DNA of 64,000 bases from Cucumis sativus (lineage: Eukaryota > Streptophyta > Magnoliopsida > Cucurbitales > Cucurbitaceae), in assembly GCF_000004075.3 (NCBI RefSeq), contig NC_026657.2, positions 434,001 through 498,000 on the forward strand, in the 5' to 3' direction. Every line of letters begins with the position of its first letter. Position 1 is the stretch's first letter. The notes under the pieces were generated by a model, which ran no database searches, was not told the DNA's origin, and saw only the letters and a list, made by a program, of their open reading frames with translations. Of the stretch, positions 24,101 through 35,259 are shown in pieces. The translations under genes were made by a program, and so were the position numbers.

Positions 24101-27100
24101 CAACTCTATTCTGGTTATGCTTACCCAAAGCAGAACTGGGCTGCTTTTCGGACCAACACTGCTCCTGCACCCCATTTCAGGTACGTTAAAAAATTAAAGA
24201 AAAAAGCTCTTAAGTTTGTATCAGTAAAAATTTATGAACTAAGAAGATACCTTAAAATTTAAAATTTCTTTTTCTAATACCCTTTTCAGCTCCTCAGTTT
24301 CCTAGATTTTCCAATATTCAAGTAGTGAATGAAGAAGAACAATATAACATATGAATGAAACAAAATAGTAAAAGATGTTAGAATGAATTGCTCTTGTGAA
24401 CTACCAAATATTGATCAGAAAGTAAATGGCGAAGAAATTTTAAAATGCCTAGATCAGATCTTACCTCATAAGGCCAACCGTCGATGACAAAAACATCCAG
24501 AGAGAAACCATCAACAGAGGAGAAAGCATGAGCTTCTTGTATGTTAAGTCCAACATCAGCAAGTAAGGAAGTCAACTGACCAGAACCAAGACTTTCAATC
24601 ATTCACTGAGGGGTGGAATAATTAAAGGGAAAAATAACCCTAGCCAACTTATATATCTTCTTCAAATTGAGTTTTTGCAAGAGATACTTATAGCTTATCG
24701 TGAATGCATTGGACATAATGAGACCAATTTTTTTAAGGACGTGACTGATACTTGAGGAATGATTATATAATATTAGATACTAAACTGCAGAAAGTCTTAT
24801 TAAACAGCAAGTACAGGCCCATCAAATTACATGGTCCGAATTGCCCAAATTGTTATTGCAGAGAGTTTATATTCTAACTCGATTTTTTCACATTCTCATG
24901 CAATAGTAAATTCGTTGATGGGTAGAAAATCTTGGTCATGTTCTAAAAAACTGGTAGCAGCATAGAGCAAATGTGATCGTTTTCATGTAGGTGAATGGAT
25001 TTCAATTCTATTTAACAAACATCAGACACTACGGCTCTGAGTTATTAAATAGGTAAAATACCTGACTAAGGAGTTTAGGCTTGTCACTTGTTGCAAATGT
25101 GATCTCATGCATTGGCCTGTAGATTGTCAATGGCAGAATGAAACAGTAACAAAAACATCAATGTGTCAAAAGTAGATAAACATTATACACAATAAAAAAT
25201 TGCTTTTGTAGTGCATGGCATTTGCTTTATACTCAGTTATAAATCCCATTGTCACTTGAAGAATATATCGACTCAGATACATAATAAATTGAAAATAGTA
25301 ACAAATGGAGCAGCAAAATGTTCAATCAGAGCATGAAGAAACTGGCCAAGAAAAAGGGTCTTGCATTAGAGAATGTATTGGTTTGTTTGAAACGTGAAAA
25401 TGTCTCTCCTCTCTTGAATGTTCTAGAGAGACATGGGGTCGAAAATGAATAACTAGATTGCAGCTCATACTTTTTTACTATTTTAATGACCTGCTCTGAT
25501 GTATAGTAAAATAATCTTTTCCTCACCGAGAAAAGCTGGATGTAACATTTGGCGCACTGTCCCTATCTTCAACACCGTACTTGCTGCCCTGAAATGTAGG
25601 GGCTTCAAGATTAGGTGAAGAGCCAAAGGTTGGAGGTGGATGGTTCCTAAAAAGAGAGAAAGGGAATCAGTAGGCACAAAAACAAAAAATAAAATCAGAA
25701 CAGGCACACGCGTGCACACACACATATTTTATCACCAGGATCAAAGCGCTCTTGTATTAAGCTCCCCAAAGGTTCGAACTTGGGACCTCTAACCCAGTAT
25801 GATCTAGAGACCCCAAGCCCTTGCCAACGGGGTCATCCCTTAGGAGCCTAGAATCAGAACATAATTGTAAAAGCACTCCTACAGAAGAACATTATTGAGC
25901 CTCACCCCTGTCTGTTAGAATAGTTCAAAGAACTCTGAGCATCTTCCATCATAGAAGCATCCAAACAAGAAGAATCGATAAAATTTTCATTAGCAGAAGG
26001 ATAAACCTGCATGACAAAATTTAAATTAATTAATCAGAAAAATATTTAATCTAGACAAATATCTATGCTATGTAAAATTTAACATCAAGATCCTCTAAAA
26101 TCAATTCTCAAATATACTATGTTAAGAAGTTTAAGCTAATTTCATTAAGTAACCATGAGCCTACAAAACTAGAACAATTAGAGAATAAATTCTTCTAAAA
26201 ACGGGTAGATTCTAGTGATACATAGTCATGACTGTCTACTCTCTCAATATCTCTCTCGATAATAATAATAATAACAATAAGAGGAACTGGCAGTTGAATT
26301 GATACAATTAGCGTAATGATTCAAGCAGTTGATTGAACTTGTAAGTTTTACCTGCACAGAACGAATTTCAAATACAGGTCGGTTAGACGGATCCACAGCC
26401 AATTGAAGTAATCTCTTATGGGTAAGGACATCTTCTGCCCTGTCGACATTCACATCCAATGCGTATCTATACAGCAATAATCAGGAACTTAACAAAAACG
26501 GAAGGAGTGCTCTGGAAATCCAATAAAAACGTGATTATAAATACTGAAAAACAAACAAAAATAACATTTCATTTGTAATCCAAACTATACACAGAAGAAT
26601 TGATACGTTCAACAACCTGCAACCACACAAATCCTCATTGTACAATACATCCTACTCTCACACTTGATAAACCATAGAAAAATAACATAACTCAACAAAA
26701 GGCTAAATATACCAAAATAATGATCTCTAATCTCCCAAATAATTCGGAATTCGTCCATTGCCGTTTAAAATATTTAATTTACTCCTAATGTACTAAAATT
26801 TCCCAACTAGGTTCTTCAATGTACATATTGTTAAAAAAAATATTCAAAAAAAGTTCTAAAATGTCATTAAATTATGGTACACTAGTCATTGGAATACTCA
26901 AAACAACGAAACTCAACCTACTTATTAAGACAGTCCTTCCAAATGGCATATGCCCCACATCTCTGAAAACGATAATAAGACAATAACACAATGAAATTGT
27001 TAAAAGAACTTACTTTTGCCATGTTTCCAAAACAAGCCTTTAATCCCTAAGAATTAATATAATATTTAATTTTATAGTTTAAAATGTCATTTTCATATCA

Positions 27101-27535
27101 TAAAAATTGATTTTGATTTTGAAAACGACCAAAGTGATTATGAAATCACTCCAAACATGCCCTTAAGCCATACAAGTTAAAAAAAAAATAAAAAATAAAA
27201 AATTAATAGTTCTTCCAAGGAGGAGACAGATAATTAGTGAACATATTAGAGATCATTAACCATACAGCACAATGAGGTAGAAGGGAAATTAGCATAGAAT
27301 CGACAAGAGAAGAACTAGGGCAAGGAAGATACCGAGCAGGGAGGCGATTGAAATGAAGCCAAAGCTGATCATCAAACCCAGGTAGATTAGCTTCATGGAA
27401 ATTGGATTGCTGGATTCGTCGAAGAACTTCGTTGTAAACTTCAAGCTTCTGACGATGATGCCTCGGGTTGACATGGGAAGAGGAGAAGTCGGTGGCTCTG
27501 CTACCGCAGCTCTCAACATCATCTTCAATCGGCAT
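21109..27535 (-). CDS. STY17: ACT-domain Raf-like Ser/Thr/Tyr protein kinase (STY8/17/46 group), 16 exons
   Basis: Exons (minus) 27535-27333, 26466-26352, 26006-25906, 25646-25527, 25116-25062, 24575-24465, 24301-24251, 24164-23989, 23897-23790, 23053-22980, 22711-22536, 22463-22368, 21731-21651, 21536-21483, 21402-21268, 21192-21109 give 579 aa with matching phases. The N-terminus ([20 protein letters not shown]) leads to [18 protein letters not shown]. An ACT regulatory domain spans about 180-252 ([20 protein letters not shown] start, [12 protein letters not shown] end). The kinase domain runs from about 298: glycine loop GSGSFG, VAIK with Lys324, HRDLK with Asp418, DFG at 436-438, GTYRWMAPE. 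The tail is KKRHH. Arabidopsis STY8/17/46 are cytosolic kinases that phosphorylate transit peptides of chloroplast precursors; the same role is inferred here. The symbol follows gene order (recalled At4g35780). One intron holds a SINE (25703-25851). GAA and CT microsatellites lie in the leader region. Confidence 0.95.
25703..25851 (-). mobile_element. tRNA-derived SINE with target-site duplication
   Basis: The element lies in the kinase intron between exons 3 and 4. On the minus strand it shows an A-box-like TGACCCCGTTGGCAAGGGC and a B-box-like AAGTTCGAACC about 50 bases later, the internal RNA polymerase III promoter of tRNA-derived SINEs, then GGGGAGCTTAATAC and a GT/GC-rich simple-repeat tail. 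It is flanked by a 10-bp direct repeat AATCAGAACA (25693-25702 and 25852-25861), read as the target-site duplication. At about 149 bp it is short but appears to have both ends. Confidence 0.8.
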
Positions 27536-28898
27536 TGATAAGAATAGTTAAGAAGAAGAAGAAGAAGAAGAGAAAAAAAAAAAAAAAAAAAAAAGCGATG
27601 AATGGAATCAGATAAAAAGCTTAGGTGTGGAAAATCAAAAGGGGCAAAAGAGAAGGTAACGAGGAATGATTGAAGAATCCCACATGGGAATTGGAAATTA
27701 GGAATTGCGATCAACTAAAGAGAGAAGAAAACAACAACAACAACAACAAGATGAAGTAGAAGAAGAAGAAGAAGAAGAAGAAGAAGAAGGTTGGTGTGAA
27801 GTGGAAATGGGTGAGAGAGTGGAAGGAGAGAGAAAGTAAAAGGAGAAATTTTCAGGCACTTTTTGGAGTCTTTGGGTTTCAGTGAACGAAGAAGTGGAGA
27901 AATGGGAATTGTCGCGGAGAGCACACAAATAAAAAATAATAACTTTATTATTATTTGTGTATTTTTAAAATAAAAATTTGGTATATAAAATGTAAGTATT
28001 ATTTTCTTATTTAAAAAAACATTAAAAATTATCCTTTTAAAAAAAAAAGAGAAAATTATTAAAGAAGATTACAAATGAAAAAAATACTAAACATAAAAAT
28101 GGGCATAGGATGATTTTTGTTTGGTGAGGTTGGGGATATTCAATCAATCACTATGCTATAATTATTGTAAATAAACAAATATTTGAATATTTGAATATTT
28201 GAATATTTAAAAGAGAGAAAAAAAAAGATTATATTAATGATGGCATCATCATGTACAGTCGGCATCGAGTCATATGGGCCCCGCAGAAACTATATAAAAA
28301 TAGCCTTATTGGATATTACCTTTTTTTTTCTTTTTCTTTTTCTTTTTTAATTTTAAAAAGAAAAAAAGAAAACTAATTAATTAATTATGAATGTGTTTTT
28401 AATCATTTTTAATGCTTTCTTCAAATATCTTCCCCCCCCCCCCCCCCCCCCCCCCCCCCACTTTCTCTTTATTTATTAAAAAACCCTAAGTTTTATAACT
28501 TGGAATCAATTAATACTCTCAATTTCATTTCATTTAACCTTACAATTCGAATCTTAATCTTCTTAATTTTCTTTCCACTACTTTAATAAGTCTAAATTGG
28601 ATTATTCCATAATGGAGAAGAACCAAACATACCCCAATTGCTTGCCTTTTATACTTATGTGATATATATATATATATATGACTTTGTTTTAGTGGAACTA
28701 TAAGCCACTCTTCCTATACTTACCTAAATAAACATCTATTTTATGTCGTAATAATTATAATATCTTTTTTAGGCAACATGTACTGTAAATTAAAACATCT
28801 AATTATGCAAGTAGTTTTTAAATTAATTCATCCAGAAATCAACGTTATCATTAAAATATAAGATTGTTAATTAAAAGGACAAGAGGAACAAGAGAATG
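27536..28898. other. Upstream flank of the kinase gene and spacer, with simple repeats and a poly-C tract
   Basis: 27549-27569 is a GAA repeat, followed by an A run of about 22 (27571-27592). GAA/CAA repeats recur at about 27730-27789; on the minus strand these are CT/TTC-rich leader sequence. A C homopolymer of about 28 lies at 28432-28459, and a TA tract at 28663-28678. No gene is recognised. Confidence 0.6.
28432..28459. repeat. Poly-C homopolymer
   Basis: About 28 consecutive C in an otherwise AT-rich spacer. It is one of three such tracts in this window. Confidence 0.9.
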
Positions 28899-29209
28899 TG
28901 TAACGCCCAAGTCCAGGATTTGGAATTCGGATCTCCGACATTTCTGAGTCCTTCAACATGCTTTGTCCTCACTCACATGCATTCTAGAAAGATTCTCAAG
29001 AGATCACCCAACATAGAATTACTCCAAGTTAAGCACACTTAACTTTGAAATTCCTATGATTGAGCCATTGAAAAGAAATGTGCACGTTGTTGGTATATGT
29101 ATTGACTTTTTAAGCTTTTTTTTAACATTACTTTCATGTCCTTAGGATCCCTCTCATTTAGATGTGATATCAGTTCGTTCATGTCTTCTTCCTAATTTCG
29201 AACGTTATA
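28899..29209 (+). mobile_element. Cassandra-like (TRIM) solo LTR containing 5S rRNA-like sequence
   Basis: A 311-bp segment begins TGTAACGCCC and ends AACGTTATA. It is flanked on both sides by the 5-bp direct repeat GAATG (28894-28898 and 29210-29214). The middle (about 29000-29070) resembles plant 5S rRNA read on the minus strand: compare GATCACCCAACATAG, CAAGTTAAGCACACTTAACT and AAATTCCTATG with the antisense 5S words GGTCACCCATCCTAG, CAAGCACGCTTAACT and GAGTTCTGATG. A 5S-bearing LTR starting TGTAAC is diagnostic of Cassandra terminal-repeat retrotransposons in miniature, which are non-coding. A single LTR with a target-site duplication is what LTR-LTR recombination leaves behind. It is a fossil of moderate age. 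Confidence 0.85.
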
Positions 29210-31356
29210 GAATGACTATCTGTATATATGTGTGTATATATATGAAAATGTGACTAATACAAGCGGGCCTAAGATTACTAGATCATGCGTTTCTTGGATC
29301 ATATTTTTAGTGCATGAACTTAATTGGTTTATATTGATATATATCCTCAACATAAAAGGCTAAAGATTTGAATCATTTGACAATTGAACCTCACACATTT
29401 GCTCAACTAAAACAAATGAATGTGTTGGTGACAATGTCCATCATGCTCAATCAATATCAACTCTTTAAAAAAGAAAAAGAGCTTTTTGACCAAAGGACAA
29501 GTGATAAAATAAGTCATATCTAATCAACTAAAATTATTGCAAGAATAATCAATTTGTTTGCAAATGGGTCAACTACTTATTCCTATAGAAGCCAAGATAT
29601 TTTGACAATATGATTTTTACATTTTGAAAACACTAATCAAAGTGGCTATATCATTTTTGCATTTTGCGCATACTTAAAAAGATATTGTATTTTATAAGAT
29701 ACGGAAACAAAACAAATTCACATGTGATGTGATTCATTCTAATATTTGAACTTCCAAAAAATCTTATGATGATTGGAAGTTTAGAAGCACGAAAGGGTAC
29801 AAAATAATTTAATCTCATAAGCTTATGAAAGCTAGTTTGAGAAGCACCAAAGGTTACAAAATAATTTGATTTCATAAGCTTCTGAAAGGTAGTTTGTAAA
29901 TATGTATATATAATTGGATACGTAGTACATGGAAATACTATCAATCTCAATCATCAAAGGGATAGAGAGATAATACATAACTCAAAAACTTGTTTGAGTT
30001 ATATTCTATAGGAAGCAATATAATATGAAATGAGTTGTCAAACAAGTAGTTGGAAATCTTTCAAGAATTGCTTTTGGTAACCAATCATTTGACTTTTTTT
30101 TCTTTTAAAAATTAAGCCAATAATTACTAGATTCATCTATTAATCTATACATTGCGTCATCTATATGTTTTTTTAAGAGATTTTCAAAATCAAAGCCAAA
30201 ATTTGAAAACCGTGGAAAAAGTAGTTTTCAAAAATACGTTTTTGTTGTTATTGAAAATTGACTAAGAATTCAAGGAATTACGAAAACAAAATTGTTACAA
30301 ATTAAAATCTTAAAATTCAAAGACTTAGAAAACATAAAACTAAAAGAGTTCAATATTTTTTAAAGTTTGGGATTCTAATAAACACCTAAAACATCCATAG
30401 CTAATACTCTTGCCAAATCTCACATTTTGTAGTTTGATTAGTCCATTTTAGTGATAGAAGGTTAATTTGAACAAATCAAATATCAAAACTTGATTGTCAT
30501 ATTCAGACAAAATTAAAAAATTTCTCACACATAAGTTGGTCGAAAATTTTCACTGTTAAAGAGGAATATGATATTAAATTTTCATCAACAAAGTAATTTT
30601 GATAGATATTTTTTTAAACAAATATACTCGTAATTACTACGAATACTCTTCGAACTATGCAAAGACTAAGAAAATGAAGAGAAAAATGATGAAAGAGTTG
30701 AGGGAAAGTGATGATATAATCTTTGGAGTGTGATTTTGAAATTTGATTAAGATAAAATTGGTATCTTTGCTTGTCGGAAACAAGTTTAGCAATTTTTTTA
30801 TAATGAATGCAATAATTAAAACTAATCAAATCACTTCTTGAATATTCTTTTCTGCTAAGTTAATTAGTCTCAGAGTCTTAACTTCTACTTTCTTTCTTTC
30901 TTGTTTTAATTAAACTAAAATAAGATTAAGTTGGAAAAACCAATCTGTGGTTGCCAACGCATAATTATATGAGTAATGATTAGGAAATCCAGCTAAAATC
31001 CAAAGGTTTTTGGTAAAGATTATGTTAACATGCAGAAGATGAAGAACAACTTAATTCGAGATGAGATCATGTTATGGCTTAAACAGATTTGCTAAGTGGC
31101 AACGTGTGGATGGTTGAAGGGTTGTGATTTCTCAGTGATGGAGGCCCACAAATGATGATGATGGACTAATCATGATCACCAAAAGCCAATCAAGCCAAAT
31201 GGGAACAATTATCAGTTGCTTCAATAAAACAGACTCTCCATCTCTTTCTTTCTAGTTTCATGAACATTCAACATCTCCTAGGAAGAAGAAGAAGAAGGAT
31301 TGAAAAATTAATACTTGGACAAAAAGAGAGAGCAATACTAGGAGGAGGGGAAGACG
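29210..31356. other. Intergenic spacer with one short tandem duplication
   Basis: A 57-bp unit is duplicated in tandem at 29783-29839 and 29840-29896 (both contain AGAAGCAC, ACAAAATAATTT and CATAAGCTT). The rest is AT-rich. The last 200 bases are purine-rich with GAAGAA runs (about 31263-31283). No gene is recognised. Confidence 0.55.
29783..29896. repeat. Tandem duplication, two 57-bp units
   Basis: Each unit starts AGAAGCAC and ends TAGTTTG, and the two units differ at only a few positions. The duplication is recent relative to the surrounding spacer and is not part of a gene. Confidence 0.8.
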
Positions 31357-31580
31357 AATAAGCCACCTAGTCTTAATTGGTTAAGGTATATATGTTTGAT
31401 GTCACAGGTTTGATTCCCACTCCAATGCAGCTCCTTGTGTTGTTGATCTAAAAGAAGAAGAATAAGCTACATGAATATAGTTCTACTGGCCGTTAAGGAA
31501 TATATTTTCGACAAAGAAATCAAGGTTTGATCCAGCTCATCTCCACCCTGCATGCTTTTGATGATCTAAAAGAAGAAGAA
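31357..31580 (+). repeat. Two tandem tRNA-like SINE-type units upstream of the DVL gene
   Basis: Unit 1 (31357-31460) and unit 2 (31461-31580) both start AATAAGC(C/T)AC and end GATCTAAAAGAAGAAG. Unit 1 has the A-box-like TTAATTGGTTAAGG and the B-box-like AGGTTTGATTCCC. Unit 2 has TACTGGCCGTTAAGG and AAGGTTTGATCC. This is the spacing of an RNA polymerase III internal promoter, so I read the pair as a dimer of a short tRNA-derived SINE. A further imperfect duplication follows (about 31571-31620 and 31635-31685). Confidence 0.6.
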
Positions 31581-31746
31581 ACGATATCGTAGGAAGAAAA
31601 CGAGCGTGAAGAAGAAAGATCAGGAAGTGACAGGTAGAAGAAGAATTGATATCATAAGAGGAAGAAGAGCTTGAAGAAGAAACACTGCAAAAAGTGCAAA
31701 GAAGGCGAGCACGGGTTCGGGTATCTGGATGGTGGTGAAAGTGTGA

Positions 31747-31944
31747 ATGGGGCAGTGTAAATCCAAGAAAGAAAATGGCAGAGAAGAGATGAAAAGTTCA
31801 GAAGCACACAAGTTTGGATGTATGGAGATGATCAAAGAGAGAAAAACCAGATTCTATATTGCAAGGAGATGTCTCATCATGCTTATTTGCTGGGATAAAT
31901 ATGGTAACCACCACATACACACCAAACTACAAAAGCATTTCTAA
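31747..31944 (+). CDS. RTFL: DEVIL/ROTUNDIFOLIA-like small polypeptide
   Basis: A single exon encodes 65 aa starting MGQCKSKKENGREEMKSSEA. The C-terminal half carries the RTF/DVL domain, in which a basic region is followed by a conserved core: KFGCMEMIKERKTRFYIARR followed by CLIMLICWD. This fits the family pattern (C..LVKEQRARFYIxRRCVxMLxCW). Known family members are plasma-membrane-associated small proteins that limit polar cell proliferation and alter organ shape when overexpressed. The gene sits between the STY kinase and NRPB1, the same relative place as the RTFL gene I recall as At4g35783. It is intronless and short, so automated annotation may miss it. Confidence 0.9.
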   Translation: MGQCKSKKENGREEMKSSEAHKFGCMEMIKERKTRFYIARRCLIMLICWDKYGNHHIHTKLQKHF

Positions 31945-33012
31945 CTTTTGCCCCAACTTTTCCTGTTTGTTTCAAAACTAACTCATGGGAGAAATTTCTG
32001 ACCCAACATGTAATTTAAGACTCAAATACCGTCTCATTATTAAAATTTACTGTCATGCTCGTTAAGTTGTACTAATTTGCATAAAAAAAAACTCTTAACG
32101 AATTTCTAACTCAATGCTATTTTTGAAACAACTAACAACTACAAGTTTGTATTCTTTCCCTTGTTCTTCTTACTTTTAAGTTTTGACGTTTGGATTTGGC
32201 CTTATAGATGGAAGCTGGTAAAGTTGGAGAATGGCATGCACCTTCCTTGAAGGCATTGGTAATGACAGTTACTATATTTTCTTATGTTTGTCTTTGCTTT
32301 GTAAATTTCCTTTTGGATTATCTATCTATTTTCCATGATAATCCGATTGTATAATCTCTTCGAATCTTCAATTGCAAATGAAATTCCTCTACTCCATTTT
32401 ATTGTGCAAATCTTCAATTATATAAAACAACTCTCTCCACTAATCTTTGATCATCCTTTCTATCATTACCTTCTAATTTCGAAACTCAATTTCAATATCG
32501 GAACGAATGAACTATCATTTGCTTTCTCACTTCGTTTGTAATGAAAAATGGATCAAAGTAGAGTGTATGTGAGAGAAATGAGAGTTTGTTGGAATATACA
32601 AAAGCTTCCATTTTTTATGTTATCATTCTCTGCGAACTTACAGCTGAAAAAGAATATCAGCCATCTCATTCATATCTTAGAGATACAACACATTGACTAC
32701 CCAAATGTAATATTTACATACTCTCTTAACTGTAACTGTACAGACCGACCATCACTATGGATAATTTTTTGCAATATTGTGTAACAACCCATCAGCGTTA
32801 ATCCATTCAATCCTGAATTGAATGTTCTAAGAGATGCCTGCGAGCGAACAATTCCTACCCAACAGAAGAGTCGCCCTGTTAGGGTGCAGTATCAGAAAAG
32901 TTCATACATGTTTCACCGTATGGTACCTCTCTCCGTACGGCAGTGGATTACAGAGAGTTACATACATGAAGAACAAGTCCAAGGGCAGATAAAGGAAGTT
33001 TGAATATCGAAG
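31945..33012. other. Intergenic region between convergent genes
   Basis: The 3' flank of the DVL gene (+) and the 3' UTR of the bifunctional nuclease (-). The part next to the nuclease stop (about 32790-33012) is less AT-rich than the spacer, consistent with a transcribed 3' UTR. No other gene is supported. Confidence 0.5.
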
Positions 33013-35259
33013 TTACGCCTCATGGACCGACTTGCGAAGCTTTGTTAATTTATCCCTCCACATGGCTGAAGGGAACAAATAGCAATCATAAATACCCTCA
33101 TTTGCATGAAACAAAACGTTCTTCATAAATAGCCATTCCTGCAATTGCAATAAATTGGTTAGCCCTCTCTAACTTATACCTGCATCTTTGTACCGTTCTT
33201 CATAAATGGCAATTTTCATATTCTTCAGCATATCGAGTTCCTCAGACAAGAAATCTGGGCCATCTGCAGCGCTGGACAAGAAATCATCATTTTTAGATAA
33301 CAAGAAAAGATATCTATCAAACAAGCCAACAATGCTCGCACTTATACCAGTCAAGTAAAACATCAAAACATGACTTCCTCTCGTGCACTCTTCCAAACCC
33401 GTAACTAACTCTTATCGCATCCTCAAAGACAATCTGCTTACTAACAAGTACCGGTATCTGCAAATTCGTTAAACAAAAAAAAAAAAGGCATGGCAGCAAA
33501 GTTTCAATGAAGTGAGAAATTATTATTTCTGTCATGAAAAGGGGGTGAAAGGATCCAAAGTAAAGCATATATACTGCTGTACTTCGTTCTAAAGGAAACT
33601 AAGTCATTCCAGCAACTATAAGCTCTTCAAAAACCATAGCAGTTAATGGTAGAATATCTACCTTACACCGATAAGCAATATTGAGGGCGTCTGAGGGGCG
33701 TGCATCCACACTTAACATCTCACTTTCCCCTTCCTGCAGATGATAATAGTATTGAAAACTTCTAAACATGTATTCTAATTGCGAATGAATGTATAAGAGC
33801 TAACCTTTCTCAAGAAGAGCCGGGCAAAGTAAGTATTCACCACTCTTTCAGTAATTCTCGCTGTGATGGCCTAAAGTCATAACAACAAGAAGTGGCATTA
33901 GATTATGGCTCTAACCCCTATTTCATGGTTAGCAGAAAAATAGAAATGTACATGACAAGTACAAACGATTTATCCAGAAGCCATGGCGTGCATTCTCATT
34001 AGTCAGAAGTAATACTCAATTATATTGAAGAAACAAAACTAGCAGATTTTTTTCAGCCTATTGGTTCTTGTGTAGAAAAAAATGCAAATAGTTCGTGCAC
34101 ATATTTCTTGATTCTTCCATGTACAATATCAGGAAGTAACAATTTACATCTCAAGCTAGTGCATGAACAAAAGCTGAAAATTCCATCCTATTGTCCTTCA
34201 CATTCATGTTTCAAACTCTCCCCAAGAGAGAACACAGAGCCAAATATAAAATCTACGGCCAATTTGAGGGTAGCTCAGTAGATAAAGCATCAATTATCAT
34301 TCCAAAGTTCAATGGTTTAATCACGCACATGAACCTAAAAATAATAATAAAGGTTGAGCATGCATTCATTTGGTAAGTTAGAAGGTAGTTCCATACCTCA
34401 TAGCCAACCTTCACAATGAGGTCTTGTATAAACTGAAAAATATCCGGGGCCTCCTGTAACATGATCATTTGGCAATTAATGCCAACAACAAAGTATGCAA
34501 AACCAAAAAAAATGGATAACAAAACCAAAGAAAACCAACCCCATTTTCAATCCCAAGCTGACAATCAATAAGTTTCTCAATAGCATATTCCCCTGCGAAA
34601 AAAGTCCAAAATTTACAACTTCTTATCAACAAATTCATAAGAAAACACAACCCCAATCACAACAGAGTTATCATCATCCAATATACCAACGACAATTGGC
34701 AGTAGAAAGTCTCCATTGCAGGAAATTTTGAGAAATACAGTGGGGCTTCGAAAACGTCTAAAAAACCCCAGTCCAAGTGAATTAGAATTGGCACGAGATT
34801 CTCTCTGGTTGAAATTCGCATCCTCTTGAAACCTCTTCTTCCACATTCGATAGTGATAGATAGTCTCTAATAGTAGAAAAAGAAAGAAACAAAAAAAAAA
34901 AAAAAAAAAAAAATCAGGAATCAGAAACACCAACAACCCCAAATCGATTTAATTAACAATTATAAGCTCTAAAAAAGGAAACCCAAACAATAAAACCGAA
35001 AACCTGAAACAAGAAACGAAGCTTCGAAATAATCCTGATGGGAATTATCATCATCATCACTGTGGGTGGATCTATCACGAGAAGAGTGACAAGAAATGAG
35101 GATCGACTTGGGACGGCGAGAACGAACCGCATTGGGACGCGATCGGTGAAGAGAGAAGTGAAGGGAACAGGAAGGGCGAGAAGCAGAGGGGTGATCCATG
35201 GCTATGGCGGATCCAAAGAAAATGGTAGGAAGACAGAAGTGAGGGGCTAAACCCAGCAT
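33013..35259 (-). CDS. Bifunctional nuclease, BBD type (DUF151), nine exons
   Basis: Exons (minus) 35259-35004, 34866-34687, 34592-34540, 34453-34397, 33870-33805, 33733-33662, 33457-33348, 33271-33180, 33065-33013 join in frame (939 nt, 312 aa). The N-terminus MLGLAPHFCLPTIFFGSAIA, followed by a Ser/Arg-rich stretch, could be a transit peptide. DYFEASFLVSETIYHYRMWK leads into the DUF151 domain: SPTVFLKISCNGDFLLPIVV, GEYAIEKLI, VVNTYFARLF, LSVDARPSDALNIAYRCKIP, VLVSKQIVFEDAIRVSYGFG. A C-terminal UVR-like helix follows (EELDMLKNMKIAIYEERYKD, AMWRDKLTKLR). Arabidopsis BBD1/2 homologues have RNase and DNase activity and act in defence and ABA responses; the same is inferred. The gene is head-to-head with the PPR gene, 793 bases apart. 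Intron 4 holds a SINE remnant. Confidence 0.93.
34264..34350 (+). mobile_element. tRNA-derived SINE remnant in nuclease intron 4
   Basis: GAGGGTAGCTCAGTAGATAAAG is a tRNA-like A-box region (shown here as GGGTAGCTCAGTAG plus ATAAAG). GTTCAATGGTTTAATCACGC follows about 50 bases later at the B-box position. A short AATAATAATAAA run closes the element. It looks like a partial, old SINE copy; the ends are approximate and I found no target-site duplication. Confidence 0.5.

Noticed and set aside
25735-25851. Possible tRNA gene (GTTCGAACC B box)
   Set aside because: No cloverleaf can be folded from the flanks; the target-site duplication and tail identify it as a SINE.
25906-26006. Apparent one-base frameshift in kinase exon 3
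   Set aside because: On recounting across the line boundary, the exon is 101 nt and all 16 exons stay in phase, so there is no frameshift.
29000-29070. Possible 5S rRNA gene
   Set aside because: The 5S-like part is diverged, incomplete and embedded in an LTR-like segment with a target-site duplication.
29651-29950. 99-aa minus-strand frame with internally repeated peptide
   Set aside because: The internal repeat is just the 57-bp DNA duplication; there is no other support for coding.
32208-32258. Possible 17-codon exon (AG|ATG ... TTG|GTAATG) downstream of the DVL gene
   Set aside because: Splice-like borders but no neighbouring exon, no homology and no continuation; chance is likely.
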